Assembly: GCA_903875225.1 (NCBI GenBank)
Contig: CAIQVJ010000085.1
Coordinates: 91,489-155,488 of the forward strand
DNA from: an uncultured Pseudomonadota bacterium
GTDB taxonomy: Bacteria; Myxococcota_A; UBA796; SXON01
DNA: 64,000 nt
Direction: 5' to 3'
This document shows positions 43,546 to 53,167 of this stretch, piece after piece (positions within the stretch are counted from its first letter, which is position 1; each line of letters begins with the position of its first letter). The position numbers and the translations under genes are program-made. Below the pieces are notes generated by a model. It did not search any database. It was not told the origin of the DNA and was given only the letters and a program-made list of their open reading frames with translations.

Positions 43546-44246
43546 GGCGCTGTCGCCGGGCGGACACGCACCATCGAGAGCACGCGGCTCCCGAGCCAGA
43601 TGTGGCGCGCCTCGAACCGGAACGGGCCCTCGAGCGGCCGAAGGAACGGCTCGATGCGATCGTTCCCATCCGGCTCCGGCCACACGGCGACCTCGCCAAA
43701 GCCGATGTACCGAAGAAGGAACGGGTGGAGCGCCTTGTAGACGGACTCCTTGACGGAGAACCGCACCGCCGTGTCGACCCACTGCCTGTCTGTGGGCAGC
43801 CGCTCCACGAAGGCCAGCTCCTCCGCGCGGAGCACGCGGGCCGCGACGCCCGGCCGATGCCGGTCGGTGTCCTCGATGTCCACCCCGACGCCCACCCCCG
43901 TGCCCCTCGCCACGAGCGCCACTGCGAGGTTCTGCTTGTGCGAGATGCTGGCGACGAACCCGGGCGCGAGCTCGGGTGCGCCGTGGACGTTGGGCAGGAT
44001 CGCGGCCCGCCGCATGCCGAGCTCACCGAGCAGGTCGCCCAGCGCCAGGCGCCCGCCCACGAACTGCACCTGCCGGAACCCGCCCAGCGTACGGGCATAT
44101 GCGCGTTCGTCGGGGTGCAGGCGCGCGAGGATGGGATGGGCCACGGGGTCCGGACCCGGAGGCAGGTGCACCCCGACGACGAGCCCGAACGGCAACGCGA
44201 CCCGGAACGCGGGCGCGAAAGGCGCGAACGGCAGGGGCGTGTACAC
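43542..44246 (-). CDS. Sfp/EntD-type 4'-phosphopantetheinyl transferase
   Basis: The 234-residue enzyme moves phosphopantetheine from CoA to carrier proteins. It shows ASISHKQNLAVALVA, the metal motif GVDIEDTDRHRP and FSVKESVYKALHPFL, the WFSxKES-type helix. The GTG at 44246 is preceded by AGGTGG at good spacing. It heads an operon with cobU, cobS and a GH3-family gene; no carrier-protein or synthase genes are present in the window. Confidence 0.9.
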   Translation of the reverse strand: MYTPLPFAPFAPAFRVALPFGLVVGVHLPPGPDPVAHPILARLHPDERAYARTLGGFRQVQFVGGRLALGDLLGELGMRRAAILPNVHGAPELAPGFVASISHKQNLAVALVARGTGVGVGVDIEDTDRHRPGVAARVLRAEELAFVERLPTDRQWVDTAVRFSVKESVYKALHPFLLRYIGFGEVAVWPEPDGNDRIEPFLRPLEGPFRFEARHIWLGSRVLSMVRVRPATAP

Positions 44247-44306
44247 AGGGCCACCTATCGCGCAGGGGCGCCCTCCGAGCGCCGAAGCAGACAGGAGCGG
44301 CCGCGC

Positions 44307-44312
44307 TACACT
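44307..44312 (+). promoter_or_regulatory. Putative leaderless -10 element for the Pro-rich lipoprotein gene
   Basis: TACACT is six bases before the ATG at 44319 (the second of two adjacent ATG codons). Confidence 0.45.
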
Positions 44313-44318
44313 GCCATG

Positions 44319-45341
44319 ATGTCGAGCGCTCGCAACACCCGTCACGCCCTCCTGCTGTTCGCGGCCCTCCCGCTCGCGGCCTGCGCCCCCCCCCTGGCCC
44401 TGCCTACGGTGCAGGCCGTGAGCGAGCAGCACGACCGGTCGCTCGACCCGCCGTTGTACCGCGCGCTGTACGACTACGCGTTCCTGCCTCAGACCCAGGA
44501 GAAGGAGCAACGGGTCCGGCTGCTCATCTGGCTGCACTACATGAAGTTCAACCGGCTGCAGCTCGGGCTCCTCGGGGAGCTCGCCGACAAGGTCTCGCGC
44601 GAGCGCGACGCCGTCGTCGAGCGGCAGGACGCCATCATCAAGAAGTACGAGCCCCAGCTCGACTCCACCTACGATGCGATCTGGGACGGGCTCAACTCCG
44701 ATGCCCCTGCGGCCGATCTCGACGCCCTCGCCCCGAAGCTCGCCGAGGTGCACGCCCGGGAGCAGGAGCTGCTGGTGCTCCGGGCCCAGTCCGTCCGGAC
44801 CCTCTTCGAGGCGCAAGCCCCGTTCCTGCAGACCCTGACCCCGGCGCAGGAGATCCAGTTCACCGACGCCACCTTCCTGTTGAGGCACCGCCTGGATCCC
44901 TACGCCCACCCCGGCGACTTCAGCGCGCTCGTGGGCGACATCTATGGAAAGGGCCAGTTCGGCGCCGTTTCGCAGGCCACGTTCGATCCCAATGAGGACT
45001 ACCTGAACATCGGCGGCCTGTGGTCCGAGCATCCGGACCAGCTCACCGGGCCGCAGTACCCGGATGCGCGGCGCGAGGTGCTTCTCTACATGGTCCTGCT
45101 CGAGCCGGCGCTGCCGGAGGCGCTCGCAGCCGAGACCGGACGACGCCCACAGAGCGAGCCCACCGCGGTGTCCGGCCCTGCTCCTGGCGGAGCGATCCCC
45201 GGCAGCCCCGCCCCCGGGACCCCTGGCCCAGCGGGCGCGGTGCCAGCGGGCGCGGTGCCCGCCCCGGCCGGCGCGAGCGGCGGCTCGCCGCCCGTCCCCG
45301 GTATTCCCACCCCGCCCCCGCCCGCCCCGCCCGGCAAGTGA
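44319..45341 (+). CDS. Lipoprotein with helical core and Pro/Gly/Ala tail
   Basis: About 340 residues. The signal peptide ends in a lipobox LAAC (near residue 22). The mature protein is helical and charged (residues about 35-190, with EKEQRVRLLIWLHYMKFNR and a stretch of Glu/Arg-rich helices) and ends in about 60 residues dominated by Pro, Gly and Ala, with an AGAVPAGAVPAPAGA repeat. I do not recognise the family. Two ATGs are adjacent at 44316 and 44319; the second keeps the six-base spacing to the -10 hexamer. Confidence 0.72.
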   Translation: MSSARNTRHALLLFAALPLAACAPPLALPTVQAVSEQHDRSLDPPLYRALYDYAFLPQTQEKEQRVRLLIWLHYMKFNRLQLGLLGELADKVSRERDAVVERQDAIIKKYEPQLDSTYDAIWDGLNSDAPAADLDALAPKLAEVHAREQELLVLRAQSVRTLFEAQAPFLQTLTPAQEIQFTDATFLLRHRLDPYAHPGDFSALVGDIYGKGQFGAVSQATFDPNEDYLNIGGLWSEHPDQLTGPQYPDARREVLLYMVLLEPALPEALAAETGRRPQSEPTAVSGPAPGGAIPGSPAPGTPGPAGAVPAGAVPAPAGASGGSPPVPGIPTPPPPAPPGK

Positions 45342-45388
45342 CCCCGCCAGCGCATCGCCAGGCGGCGCTGTTCCGACGGGACGCAGGC

Positions 45389-45394
45389 TAAGCT
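45389..45394 (+). promoter_or_regulatory. Leaderless -10 element for the metalloprotease gene
   Basis: TAAGCT followed by six bases (CCGGGG) and the ATG at 45401. It is identical in sequence and spacing to the element before RNase D. Confidence 0.5.
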
Positions 45395-45400
45395 CCGGGG

Positions 45401-46693
45401 ATGCACTGCCTCACGCCGCTCGTCCTGCTCGCGCTCCAGGGCGGCGACCCGTACGACAGGCGGATGGTGACCCCGCCCGCCCAGCTCGATGGCGTCCCCC
45501 GGGCGGGGTTCGCCGGGGAGAAGGTGATCTACGGCACGCCGTACGAGCACCACGTCGACTCGGCCAACTTCACCGTGGAGTGGTCGGGAGACGACGCGAC
45601 GGAGGCCTACGCCCGGACCGTGAGCGACGCCCTGGAGGCCGGCTGGCAGTCGCTCATCGTGGCCAGGGGCTGGCCCGCACCCGTGAGCTCGGACCGCTAC
45701 CTGCTCTGGGTGGTGCTCGATCCGACGCTCTCCGGTTCGGGCTTCACCACGGTCTACACCTCCAGCGAGTTTCCCCAGGGATACCCCGTGAGTTGGGTCT
45801 CACCGGGGTACTCGGACCGCGACTGGCCGGGGTTCTCGCTCTCGGTCGCCGTCCACGAGTTCAGCCACATGATCCAGTTCGCGGTGCGCGACTGGGGCAC
45901 ATCGAGCGCCGAGAGCTGGTACTGGGAGGCGAGCGCCGAGTGGATGGCCGACCAGGGCGTGCCGGACATCGACACCTACGCCCTCTCCACGTACTGGTAC
46001 GTCCAGGACACGCCTGCGGCCTACGACAGCACGGTCGGCTACCACCAGTACGGCATGCTGATCCTGCCGGTGTACCTCGCCGACACGGGCGGTCCCGAGG
46101 TCGTCCAGAGCAGTTGGGTGCACAACGACGGGATGCCGTGGGCCGACGCGATCGGGCAGGCCGCCGGCGAGGACCTCGGCGCGATCCTGCCCGAGATGGC
46201 GGGGGCGTACGCAGCGGGCGCGTTGACCGGCAGCGATCTCTTCTACCCCATCGACGTCTACGGGCCGCGCGAGGGCGACGACAGCGGGAGCGGCCTGTAC
46301 GGCACGACCTACCTCGACCTCACGCTCTCGCCCGGTGAGCGGCTCGACGTGACCGGCCCCGCCACCGTCCGCTACGCCGCGGACGGGACCTGGGGCCCGA
46401 CGCCCGCCGGGCCGACGTTCACGGCCGCGATCACCCGGATCGAGGAGCAGGGCACGATCTCGTGGAGCGTCCGCGGTTCCGGTGACTCGGGGGATCCGTT
46501 GGACACGGCGGACAGCGGGGGCAGCGGCACCTGGGACCGTCCGGAGCCCACCGCGTGCGGCTGCGCGGCCGTGAAGCCGTCGGGCAGCGGCAGCGAACGC
46601 CGCCGCAGGCAGCAGGACGAGGGGCGCGGGTTCCCTGAGCTGTGGATCCTCGGAGCTGCCACGATTGCGGTCAGGAAGCGCCGCCGCGCATGA
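45401..46693 (+). CDS. Exported zinc metalloprotease with MYXO-CTERM-like tail
   Basis: The 430-residue protein has a short signal-like N-terminus, HEFSH at residues 152-156 and an EASAEWMAD glutamate motif about 20 residues later, giving a gluzincin-type HExxH-E site. A Ser/Thr/Asp/Gly linker then leads to ACGC, a hydrophobic stretch (PELWILGAATIAV) and a final RKRRRA, the plan of the MYXO-CTERM sorting signal that is cut and anchored by myxosortase. The protein should be displayed on the cell surface. Its TGA overlaps the LRR gene start (ATGA). Confidence 0.82.
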   Translation: MHCLTPLVLLALQGGDPYDRRMVTPPAQLDGVPRAGFAGEKVIYGTPYEHHVDSANFTVEWSGDDATEAYARTVSDALEAGWQSLIVARGWPAPVSSDRYLLWVVLDPTLSGSGFTTVYTSSEFPQGYPVSWVSPGYSDRDWPGFSLSVAVHEFSHMIQFAVRDWGTSSAESWYWEASAEWMADQGVPDIDTYALSTYWYVQDTPAAYDSTVGYHQYGMLILPVYLADTGGPEVVQSSWVHNDGMPWADAIGQAAGEDLGAILPEMAGAYAAGALTGSDLFYPIDVYGPREGDDSGSGLYGTTYLDLTLSPGERLDVTGPATVRYAADGTWGPTPAGPTFTAAITRIEEQGTISWSVRGSGDSGDPLDTADSGGSGTWDRPEPTACGCAAVKPSGSGSERRRRQQDEGRGFPELWILGAATIAVRKRRRA

Positions 46694-48567
46694 CCGACGC
46701 CGCGAGCTTTGCGCAGCGGCTCCTGATGGAGAGCACGTTCGCAGGGGCGCTCGCCGACCTGCGGGAGACGCGTGACCCCGGCCTGTACGCCGAGTTGCTC
46801 AGCGGCACCACCTGGTCGCCGGGGAGGGGCGAGGGCGACCACGTCTACGGCTTCCTGCAGCCCGGCCGCCAGTTCTCCCGCAAGGGGATGCGTCACGGCG
46901 CGCTGGACGCGCTGCTGCTCTTCCTGCTCGCCGAGGCGGATGGCCCGGTCGCGATGGCACTGCGGGAGGACGTGCTCTCGCTGCGTCTCGCCCCCCAAGG
47001 CCCGGAGGGGGCCGTGGACATCGGCCCCCTGGCGGCGCTGCCGAACCTGCGTGCCCTCGCGCTCGAGGGGGCGAACGTGGCGGGCCCGCCCCCCCCGCTC
47101 AGGCTCGATCGACTCGAGCTGGTGGACGTGTCGGGGCTCTCCCTCGAGTGGTTGGAGGCCGCCGCGCCGGCCGACTTCTGGACGAACGGAGCGGACGTGC
47201 CCAGCTCCGTCGTCCGCCTGCGCCTCGACGGCACGGGGACCGGGTGGACAGGCCGGGCCGGGCACTCCCTGGCGGGGCTGCCGCTCCTCGAGGAATTGAG
47301 CGCGAACTGGTGCCCGGCCCTGGTGGTCAAAGACTGTCCGCGCCTGCACAAGGTGGCCTGCACCGGTTCGTTCGAGCTCGCCGCCCTCGCCTCGTGGGGC
47401 CCTCTCCCGCACCTGGAGAGCCTGAGCATCGAGAACGGCATCGCCCCCCAGCCACCGGGCGAGGTTCGGCTCCCGGATCTTCCCCGGTTGCGCACCCTCA
47501 CCCTCGACGGGCACGCGCGCCTCGCCGCCCTGCCCGCGACCATCACCCACCTCAGCGCGGGCACGCCGGACCTCTCGCTCCTGGCAGCGCTCGACAGGCC
47601 GATCGAGCTGCGGGTTCCGGGCCGCGGCGGCGTCGGCCAGTTCCCAATTCTCCGCGACGGGAGCGCACTCGAGGTCCTGGACCTGTCCCACCGGCGGCTC
47701 ACCGACGGCGACCTCGTTTCGGTGATGGGCTTCCCCCAGCTCCGTCGGCTGCACATCGCCGGCACATCGGTCACCAACCTGGGCGGTCTCCGCGGCCATG
47801 CGCGGCTGGAGGTCCTCGACATCAGCGACTGCGCGGCGCTGCGGAACGTCGACGCCCTGGCGAACCTGCCCGCGTTGCGTGTCGTGCTGATGGCCGGGAG
47901 CTGCGGAATGACTCCGGCAGACCTGCCGCCCGCCCTCGCATGGGTGGCCAACCGCCAGCCCCGACCCGACATCGAGGCCCTCCTGAAACGGGAGCGACCC
48001 CGATCCGTCGTCCGCCGCGCTCCGCCGGATCTGCCCCCCTCGGCGGCCGGGCTGTTCACCGACGTCTTCCCGCTGGTGCTGCGCCGCGACTACGAGGCGA
48101 TCGACGTCGCCATCGACGAGTTCGTGACGGCCGGGATCCCCGAGGTGTGGGACTGGTGGCTCTCCGGCGTGCAGATCGACAAGCTCCTCCCCCGCCGCAT
48201 GTCCCACACGCTCACCGACCAGCCCTTCGCGCGGCACGCAGCCCTCCGCCTGATCGGCGCAGCCCCGGAGACCTGCGCTGCCGCCTCGCGACTGCGCCTG
48301 GAGACGAAGCTGCGCAGCGAGCCCCGCACCGGGCCCGGAGGACGTTTCGACCTCTCGCTGCTCGCCGGCCTCCCGAACCTGGAGAGCGCGGTGGTCGGCT
48401 GCTCGGAGCTGAAGTTGCCCGGCTCCCCTCGCCCCGAGTGGTTGCCCCGGCTGACCAGCCTTCACATCACGCTGCTTGGCCGCCCCGATCCTTCCGAGAA
48501 ACCCGGGGAGCTGGTGCGACGCCTTCGCTGGGTGCTCCCGCACGTGCCGAACATCGCCGTGCGGTAG
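46690..48567 (+). CDS. Leucine-rich-repeat-like protein
   Basis: The 625-residue protein has an N-terminal helical domain (FAQRLLMESTFAGALADLRE) and then many imperfect LRR units, for example LPNLRALALEGANV, LPRLRTLTLDGHARL, FPQLRRLHIAGTSV and ARLEVLDISDCAAL, up to about residue 410. A helical insert (about 430-540) separates these from a last LRR-like pair near the end. There is no signal peptide, so it is probably cytosolic, although it is translationally coupled to an exported protease. A MolR/WGR-associated paralogue layout is possible but not demonstrable. Confidence 0.72.
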   Translation: MTDAASFAQRLLMESTFAGALADLRETRDPGLYAELLSGTTWSPGRGEGDHVYGFLQPGRQFSRKGMRHGALDALLLFLLAEADGPVAMALREDVLSLRLAPQGPEGAVDIGPLAALPNLRALALEGANVAGPPPPLRLDRLELVDVSGLSLEWLEAAAPADFWTNGADVPSSVVRLRLDGTGTGWTGRAGHSLAGLPLLEELSANWCPALVVKDCPRLHKVACTGSFELAALASWGPLPHLESLSIENGIAPQPPGEVRLPDLPRLRTLTLDGHARLAALPATITHLSAGTPDLSLLAALDRPIELRVPGRGGVGQFPILRDGSALEVLDLSHRRLTDGDLVSVMGFPQLRRLHIAGTSVTNLGGLRGHARLEVLDISDCAALRNVDALANLPALRVVLMAGSCGMTPADLPPALAWVANRQPRPDIEALLKRERPRSVVRRAPPDLPPSAAGLFTDVFPLVLRRDYEAIDVAIDEFVTAGIPEVWDWWLSGVQIDKLLPRRMSHTLTDQPFARHAALRLIGAAPETCAAASRLRLETKLRSEPRTGPGGRFDLSLLAGLPNLESAVVGCSELKLPGSPRPEWLPRLTSLHITLLGRPDPSEKPGELVRRLRWVLPHVPNIAVR

Positions 48568-48697
48568 CAGGAGGACCACCCACGCCCCCCCGCCGGGACG
48601 ATTCCGCAGCGCGGAGCGGCTGCCCTCGGGATCACCATGACGATCCTTGATAGACCCCGCTCCCCTTTCCTCCCGTCCATCGCCACCGAGGTGTTTC

Positions 48698-49728
48698 ATG
48701 GCTCTCAAAGTCGCAATCAATGGTTTCGGCCGCATCGGCCGCTGCGTCCTTCGCACAGCACTTGATCGGCTCGCATCCGAGCCCGGGATCGCCGCGATCG
48801 ACATCTGCCACATCAACGACCTCACGAGCCCCGAGCAGCTCGCGCACCTGCTCGCGCACGACTCGGTACATGGAAACTGGAAGGTTCCCGTCAAGCTCGT
48901 CGACGGCGGCATCGACGTCGGCGGCAAGTTCATCCGCATCACCGCGGAGGCAGACCCGACGAAGCTCCCGTGGGCCGCGGAGGGCATCGACCTCGTCATG
49001 GAGTGCACAGGCCTGTTCACCAAGCGCGAGAAGGCCGCCCGCCACATCGAAGCGGGCGCCAAGCGCGTGATCATCTCGGCCCCCGGAGAGGGCGAAGACA
49101 TCACCGTGTGCCTCGGCGTGAACGACGAGAAGCTCGACCTCTCGAAGCACTTCGTCATCTCCAACGCGAGTTGCACGACCAACTGCCTCGCGCCCTTCGC
49201 CAAGGTGCTCCACGAGAACTTCGGGCTCGTCCAGGGCCTCATGACCACCATCCACAGCTACACGATGGACCAGAACCTGCTCGACGCCCCCCACAAGAAG
49301 GGCGACCTGCGCCGGGCCCGGGCAGCCGCGCTGAACATGGTGCCGACCTCGACGGGCGCCGCGAAGGCCGTCGGGCTCGTGCTCCCCGAGCTCAAGGGCA
49401 AGCTCACCGGCCTCGGCATCCGCGTGCCCACGCCGAACGTCTCGCTCACCGATCTCGTGTTCACCACCGAGCGGCCCGTCACGAAGGAATCCATCAACGC
49501 CGCGTTCACGGCAGCCGCCGAGGGCCCGATGAAGGGCATCCTCGCCGCCCTCCACGCGCCGCTCGTCTCCTCGGACTGCAACGGCAACCCGCACTCGTCG
49601 ATCGTCGATCTTGACCTCACGATGACGATGGGCACGAACATGGCGAAGGTCATGGCCTGGTATGACAACGAGTGGGGCTTCTCCAACCGCATGGTCGACC
49701 TCGCCGTCAAGATCGCCGTGGCAACCGC

Positions 49729-49732
<4 letters not shown>
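48698..49732 (+). CDS. gap: Glyceraldehyde-3-phosphate dehydrogenase
   Basis: The 344-residue enzyme oxidises glyceraldehyde-3-phosphate with NAD(P) and phosphate. It has INGFGRIGRCVLR at the N-terminus, the active-site SNASCTTNCLAP, HSYTMDQNLLDAPHKK-type loop, and the closing WYDNEWGFSNRMVDL. The ATG at 48698 has GAGGTG upstream and begins MALKVAINGFG; an earlier in-frame ATG at 48647 gives an implausible N-terminus. Its stop overlaps pgk. Confidence 0.97.
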
Positions 49733-50934
<1,202 letters not shown>

Positions 50935-50937
50935 CCC

Positions 50938-51693
50938 ATGCGTAGACCCTTCATCGCTGGAAACTGGAAGATGCACAAGGCGCCGGCCGAGGCCGACGCG
51001 CTCGCAGAGGCCCTGAAGCGCGCGCTCGCCGACGTGACCGCCGTGGACATCGCGGTCGCCCCGACGTTCCTCGCGATCCCCGCCGTGGCTGCGAGATTGC
51101 GGCACTCGAACATCGGCGTGGCCTGCCAGAACGTCGCCGTGGAGATCCAGGGCGCCTACACCGGCGAGGTCTCCGCGGAGATGCTGAAGACCGCTGGCGT
51201 GCAGTATGCGATCGTCGGACACTCCGAGCGGCGTCAGCTGTTCGGGGACACCGACGCGATCGTCGGCAAAAAGGTCCAGGCCTGCTTCCGGGCCGGTCTG
51301 GCCGCGATCCTGTGCGTGGGCGAGACCCTGCCGGAGCGCGAGGCGGGCCAGGAGGAAACGGTGGTCGCCCGTCAGCTGGAGGCGGGGCTCGCGGGGCTCT
51401 CCGCCGATCAGGTCGGCACCGTCACGATCGCCTATGAGCCCGTCTGGGCCATCGGCACCGGGAAGGTGGCGTCACCTGCCCAGGCGAACGACGTGCACGC
51501 GTTCATCCGCGGCTGGCTCGGCAGGTACCCAAGCTTCGTAGCGCGAAATGTTCGGATCCAGTACGGAGGATCGGTCAAGGGCTCCAACGCCGCCGGACTG
51601 CTCTCCCAACCGGAGATCGACGGCGCGCTGGTGGGAGGCGCGGCGCTGAGCGTCGAGGACTTCGTGGCGATCGTGAAGGCAGCGGCCGGCTGA
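50938..51693 (+). CDS. tpiA: Triosephosphate isomerase
   Basis: The 251-residue TIM barrel has the active residues Asn and Lys in [10 protein letters not shown], His in [13 protein letters not shown], Glu in [16 protein letters not shown], and the phosphate loops [10 protein letters not shown] and ALVGGAAL. It interconverts dihydroxyacetone phosphate and glyceraldehyde-3-phosphate. It ends 20 bp from the convergent MopE/FGE gene. Confidence 0.97.
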   Translation: MRRPFIAGNWKMHKAPAEADALAEALKRALADVTAVDIAVAPTFLAIPAVAARLRHSNIGVACQNVAVEIQGAYTGEVSAEMLKTAGVQYAIVGHSERRQLFGDTDAIVGKKVQACFRAGLAAILCVGETLPEREAGQEETVVARQLEAGLAGLSADQVGTVTIAYEPVWAIGTGKVASPAQANDVHAFIRGWLGRYPSFVARNVRIQYGGSVKGSNAAGLLSQPEIDGALVGGAALSVEDFVAIVKAAAG

Positions 51694-51713
51694 TTGCACC
51701 GGGGGGGCCGGGA

Positions 51714-53048
51714 TCAGCGGGTCACCGACCGGGCCAGGCGGAACCCGATGCCTCCATTCCGGTAGTCCGGTGGACTGCTCTTCCGGGCTGTCACCCGCGC
51801 GTAGGACTCGTCGCCATAGTAGTAGCCCCCCCGAGCCTCACGCTCCGACCCCGAGTCCGGCCCCGGTGGATCGGTGGCCGCAGCGCCATCGGCGTAGCCG
51901 CCGTAGCCCGGTGCATGCCAGTCGTTCGTCCACTCGAACACGTTCCCGCTCATGTCGCAGAGGCCCCACGCGTTCGGCACGAGTGCGCAGACAGGGTGCG
52001 TGTCAGACCCGGCGTTGGAGAGATACCAGGCCACTTCGCCCACTGACTCGCCGCCAGCGTACGGCGTGTCCTCATCGGCCCGGGCCGCGTACTCCCACTC
52101 GGCCTCGGTCGGAAGGCGGTAGCCTGGACATCGGTACGGATTCCCGGTGTAGTCTGCCATGAAATCGGAACCGTCAGATTCGTAGCACGGCGGCAGCCCC
52201 TCCGCGGCGGAGAGCGAATTCGCGTACTGCGCCGAATCCTCCCACGACACCCCCTCCACCGGGCAGTCGTCGCATCCGGCGCCGTGCAAGGACGGCGTGG
52301 GGTCAGGAGCGCCTGTCCAGCCAGCCCATTCAGCATGGGTCACTTCACTGCGACCAAGCCAGATGGAGTGCGTGAGCGTGACCAGGTGGTCGGTGTATGC
52401 ATCACTCGCGTCCCCCGAGCCGCTCCCCATGGAGAAGCCGCCGGCGGAGATGACCAGCAGGTCCACTCCGTAGGCACTGACGTAGTCGGTCGCATCCGAG
52501 CCGCTGCAATCCTGGTCGATCCCGTCGTTCCCGACCTCCGCCGCGGAAGGCGAGATCGCAGGGTCACCGTCGTCACAGTCGGAGGCGGCAGATGCGTACC
52601 CCTCGGGGGGGCCACATGCCCTCTCGGGCTCGGAGCCGGTGGCGCCGTAGCCATCGCCGTCGGCATCCAGGTACCAATCGACCTCGCCGCTGGCACCCGG
52701 CTCGTCCAGCTGAAGATCGCAGTCATCGTCGATGCCGTTGCACGACTCGACCGCCGCAGGGTTCACCTCGGCCCGACTGTCGTCGCAGTCCAGACCCGTC
52801 CGGGTGTACCCCTCGAGCAGGGAGCAGCCCGCCGTGGGCTCGCCTGCTCCAAAACCGTCGAGATCGCGGTCCGCGTACATGTCCGCAGCCACCCCGATGC
52901 CGCCATCCGCGTCATCACAGTCCTCAGGTCTGGCGATACCGTCACCGTCCAGGTCCATCCGGGCGGCGAAGTCGTCGTCCGTGATCCATGCGCACCCCGA
53001 CCCGGCGAGAGTGGACACAAGGCTGGTACACAGGCACGACCATCGCAC
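51714..53048 (-). CDS. Lipoprotein with MopE-type metal-binding repeats and an FGE-like domain
   Basis: The 444-residue product has a signal peptide with lipobox-like GSGC, then three MopE/pfam11617-type repeats of the form DCDD-x-D...NP-x-A-x-E-x-C-N-G-I-D-D-D-C (about residues 35-190), then a formylglycine-generating-enzyme-like domain with GGFSMGSGSGD, YRLPTEAEWEYAARA and MSGNVFEWTNDW. The C-terminal end (GGYYYGDESYARVTARK to GIGFRLARS) lacks the paired cysteines used by catalytic FGE, so the domain is probably non-catalytic for formylglycine. A GTG start lies six bases from a -10 hexamer. Confidence 0.85.
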   Translation of the reverse strand: MRWSCLCTSLVSTLAGSGCAWITDDDFAARMDLDGDGIARPEDCDDADGGIGVAADMYADRDLDGFGAGEPTAGCSLLEGYTRTGLDCDDSRAEVNPAAVESCNGIDDDCDLQLDEPGASGEVDWYLDADGDGYGATGSEPERACGPPEGYASAASDCDDGDPAISPSAAEVGNDGIDQDCSGSDATDYVSAYGVDLLVISAGGFSMGSGSGDASDAYTDHLVTLTHSIWLGRSEVTHAEWAGWTGAPDPTPSLHGAGCDDCPVEGVSWEDSAQYANSLSAAEGLPPCYESDGSDFMADYTGNPYRCPGYRLPTEAEWEYAARADEDTPYAGGESVGEVAWYLSNAGSDTHPVCALVPNAWGLCDMSGNVFEWTNDWHAPGYGGYADGAAATDPPGPDSGSEREARGGYYYGDESYARVTARKSSPPDYRNGGIGFRLARSVTR

Positions 53049-53054
53049 GTACGC

Positions 53055-53060
53055 AGCGTA
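53055..53060 (-). promoter_or_regulatory. Leaderless -10 element for the MopE/FGE lipoprotein
   Basis: TACGCT on the minus strand is six bases before the GTG at 53048. The divergent RNase D gene has the equivalent element on the other strand. Confidence 0.5.
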
Positions 53061-53155
53061 GCACCACGTGGCTCTCGCCGCCGCCTCCCGGTCTGGCGCG
53101 CGGACCTGCCTCCGGATCTGGGCCCGGCGACCGAGTGAGCGAGGCCGCTACCTGC

Positions 53156-53161
53156 TAAGCT
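53156..53161 (+). promoter_or_regulatory. Leaderless -10 element for RNase D
   Basis: TAAGCT followed by six bases (GGCGAC) and the ATG at 53168. Confidence 0.5.
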
Positions 53162-53167
53162 GGCGAC

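Noticed and set aside
46372..49251. 959-residue open frame antisense to the metalloprotease, LRR and gap genes
   Set aside because: It spans three genes, has no recognisable domain, and opposes well-supported coding on the plus strand.
51694..51713. Terminator between tpiA and the convergent lipoprotein gene
   Set aside because: Only a weak GCTGAT/ATCAGC pairing with a long loop and no T-run is present.
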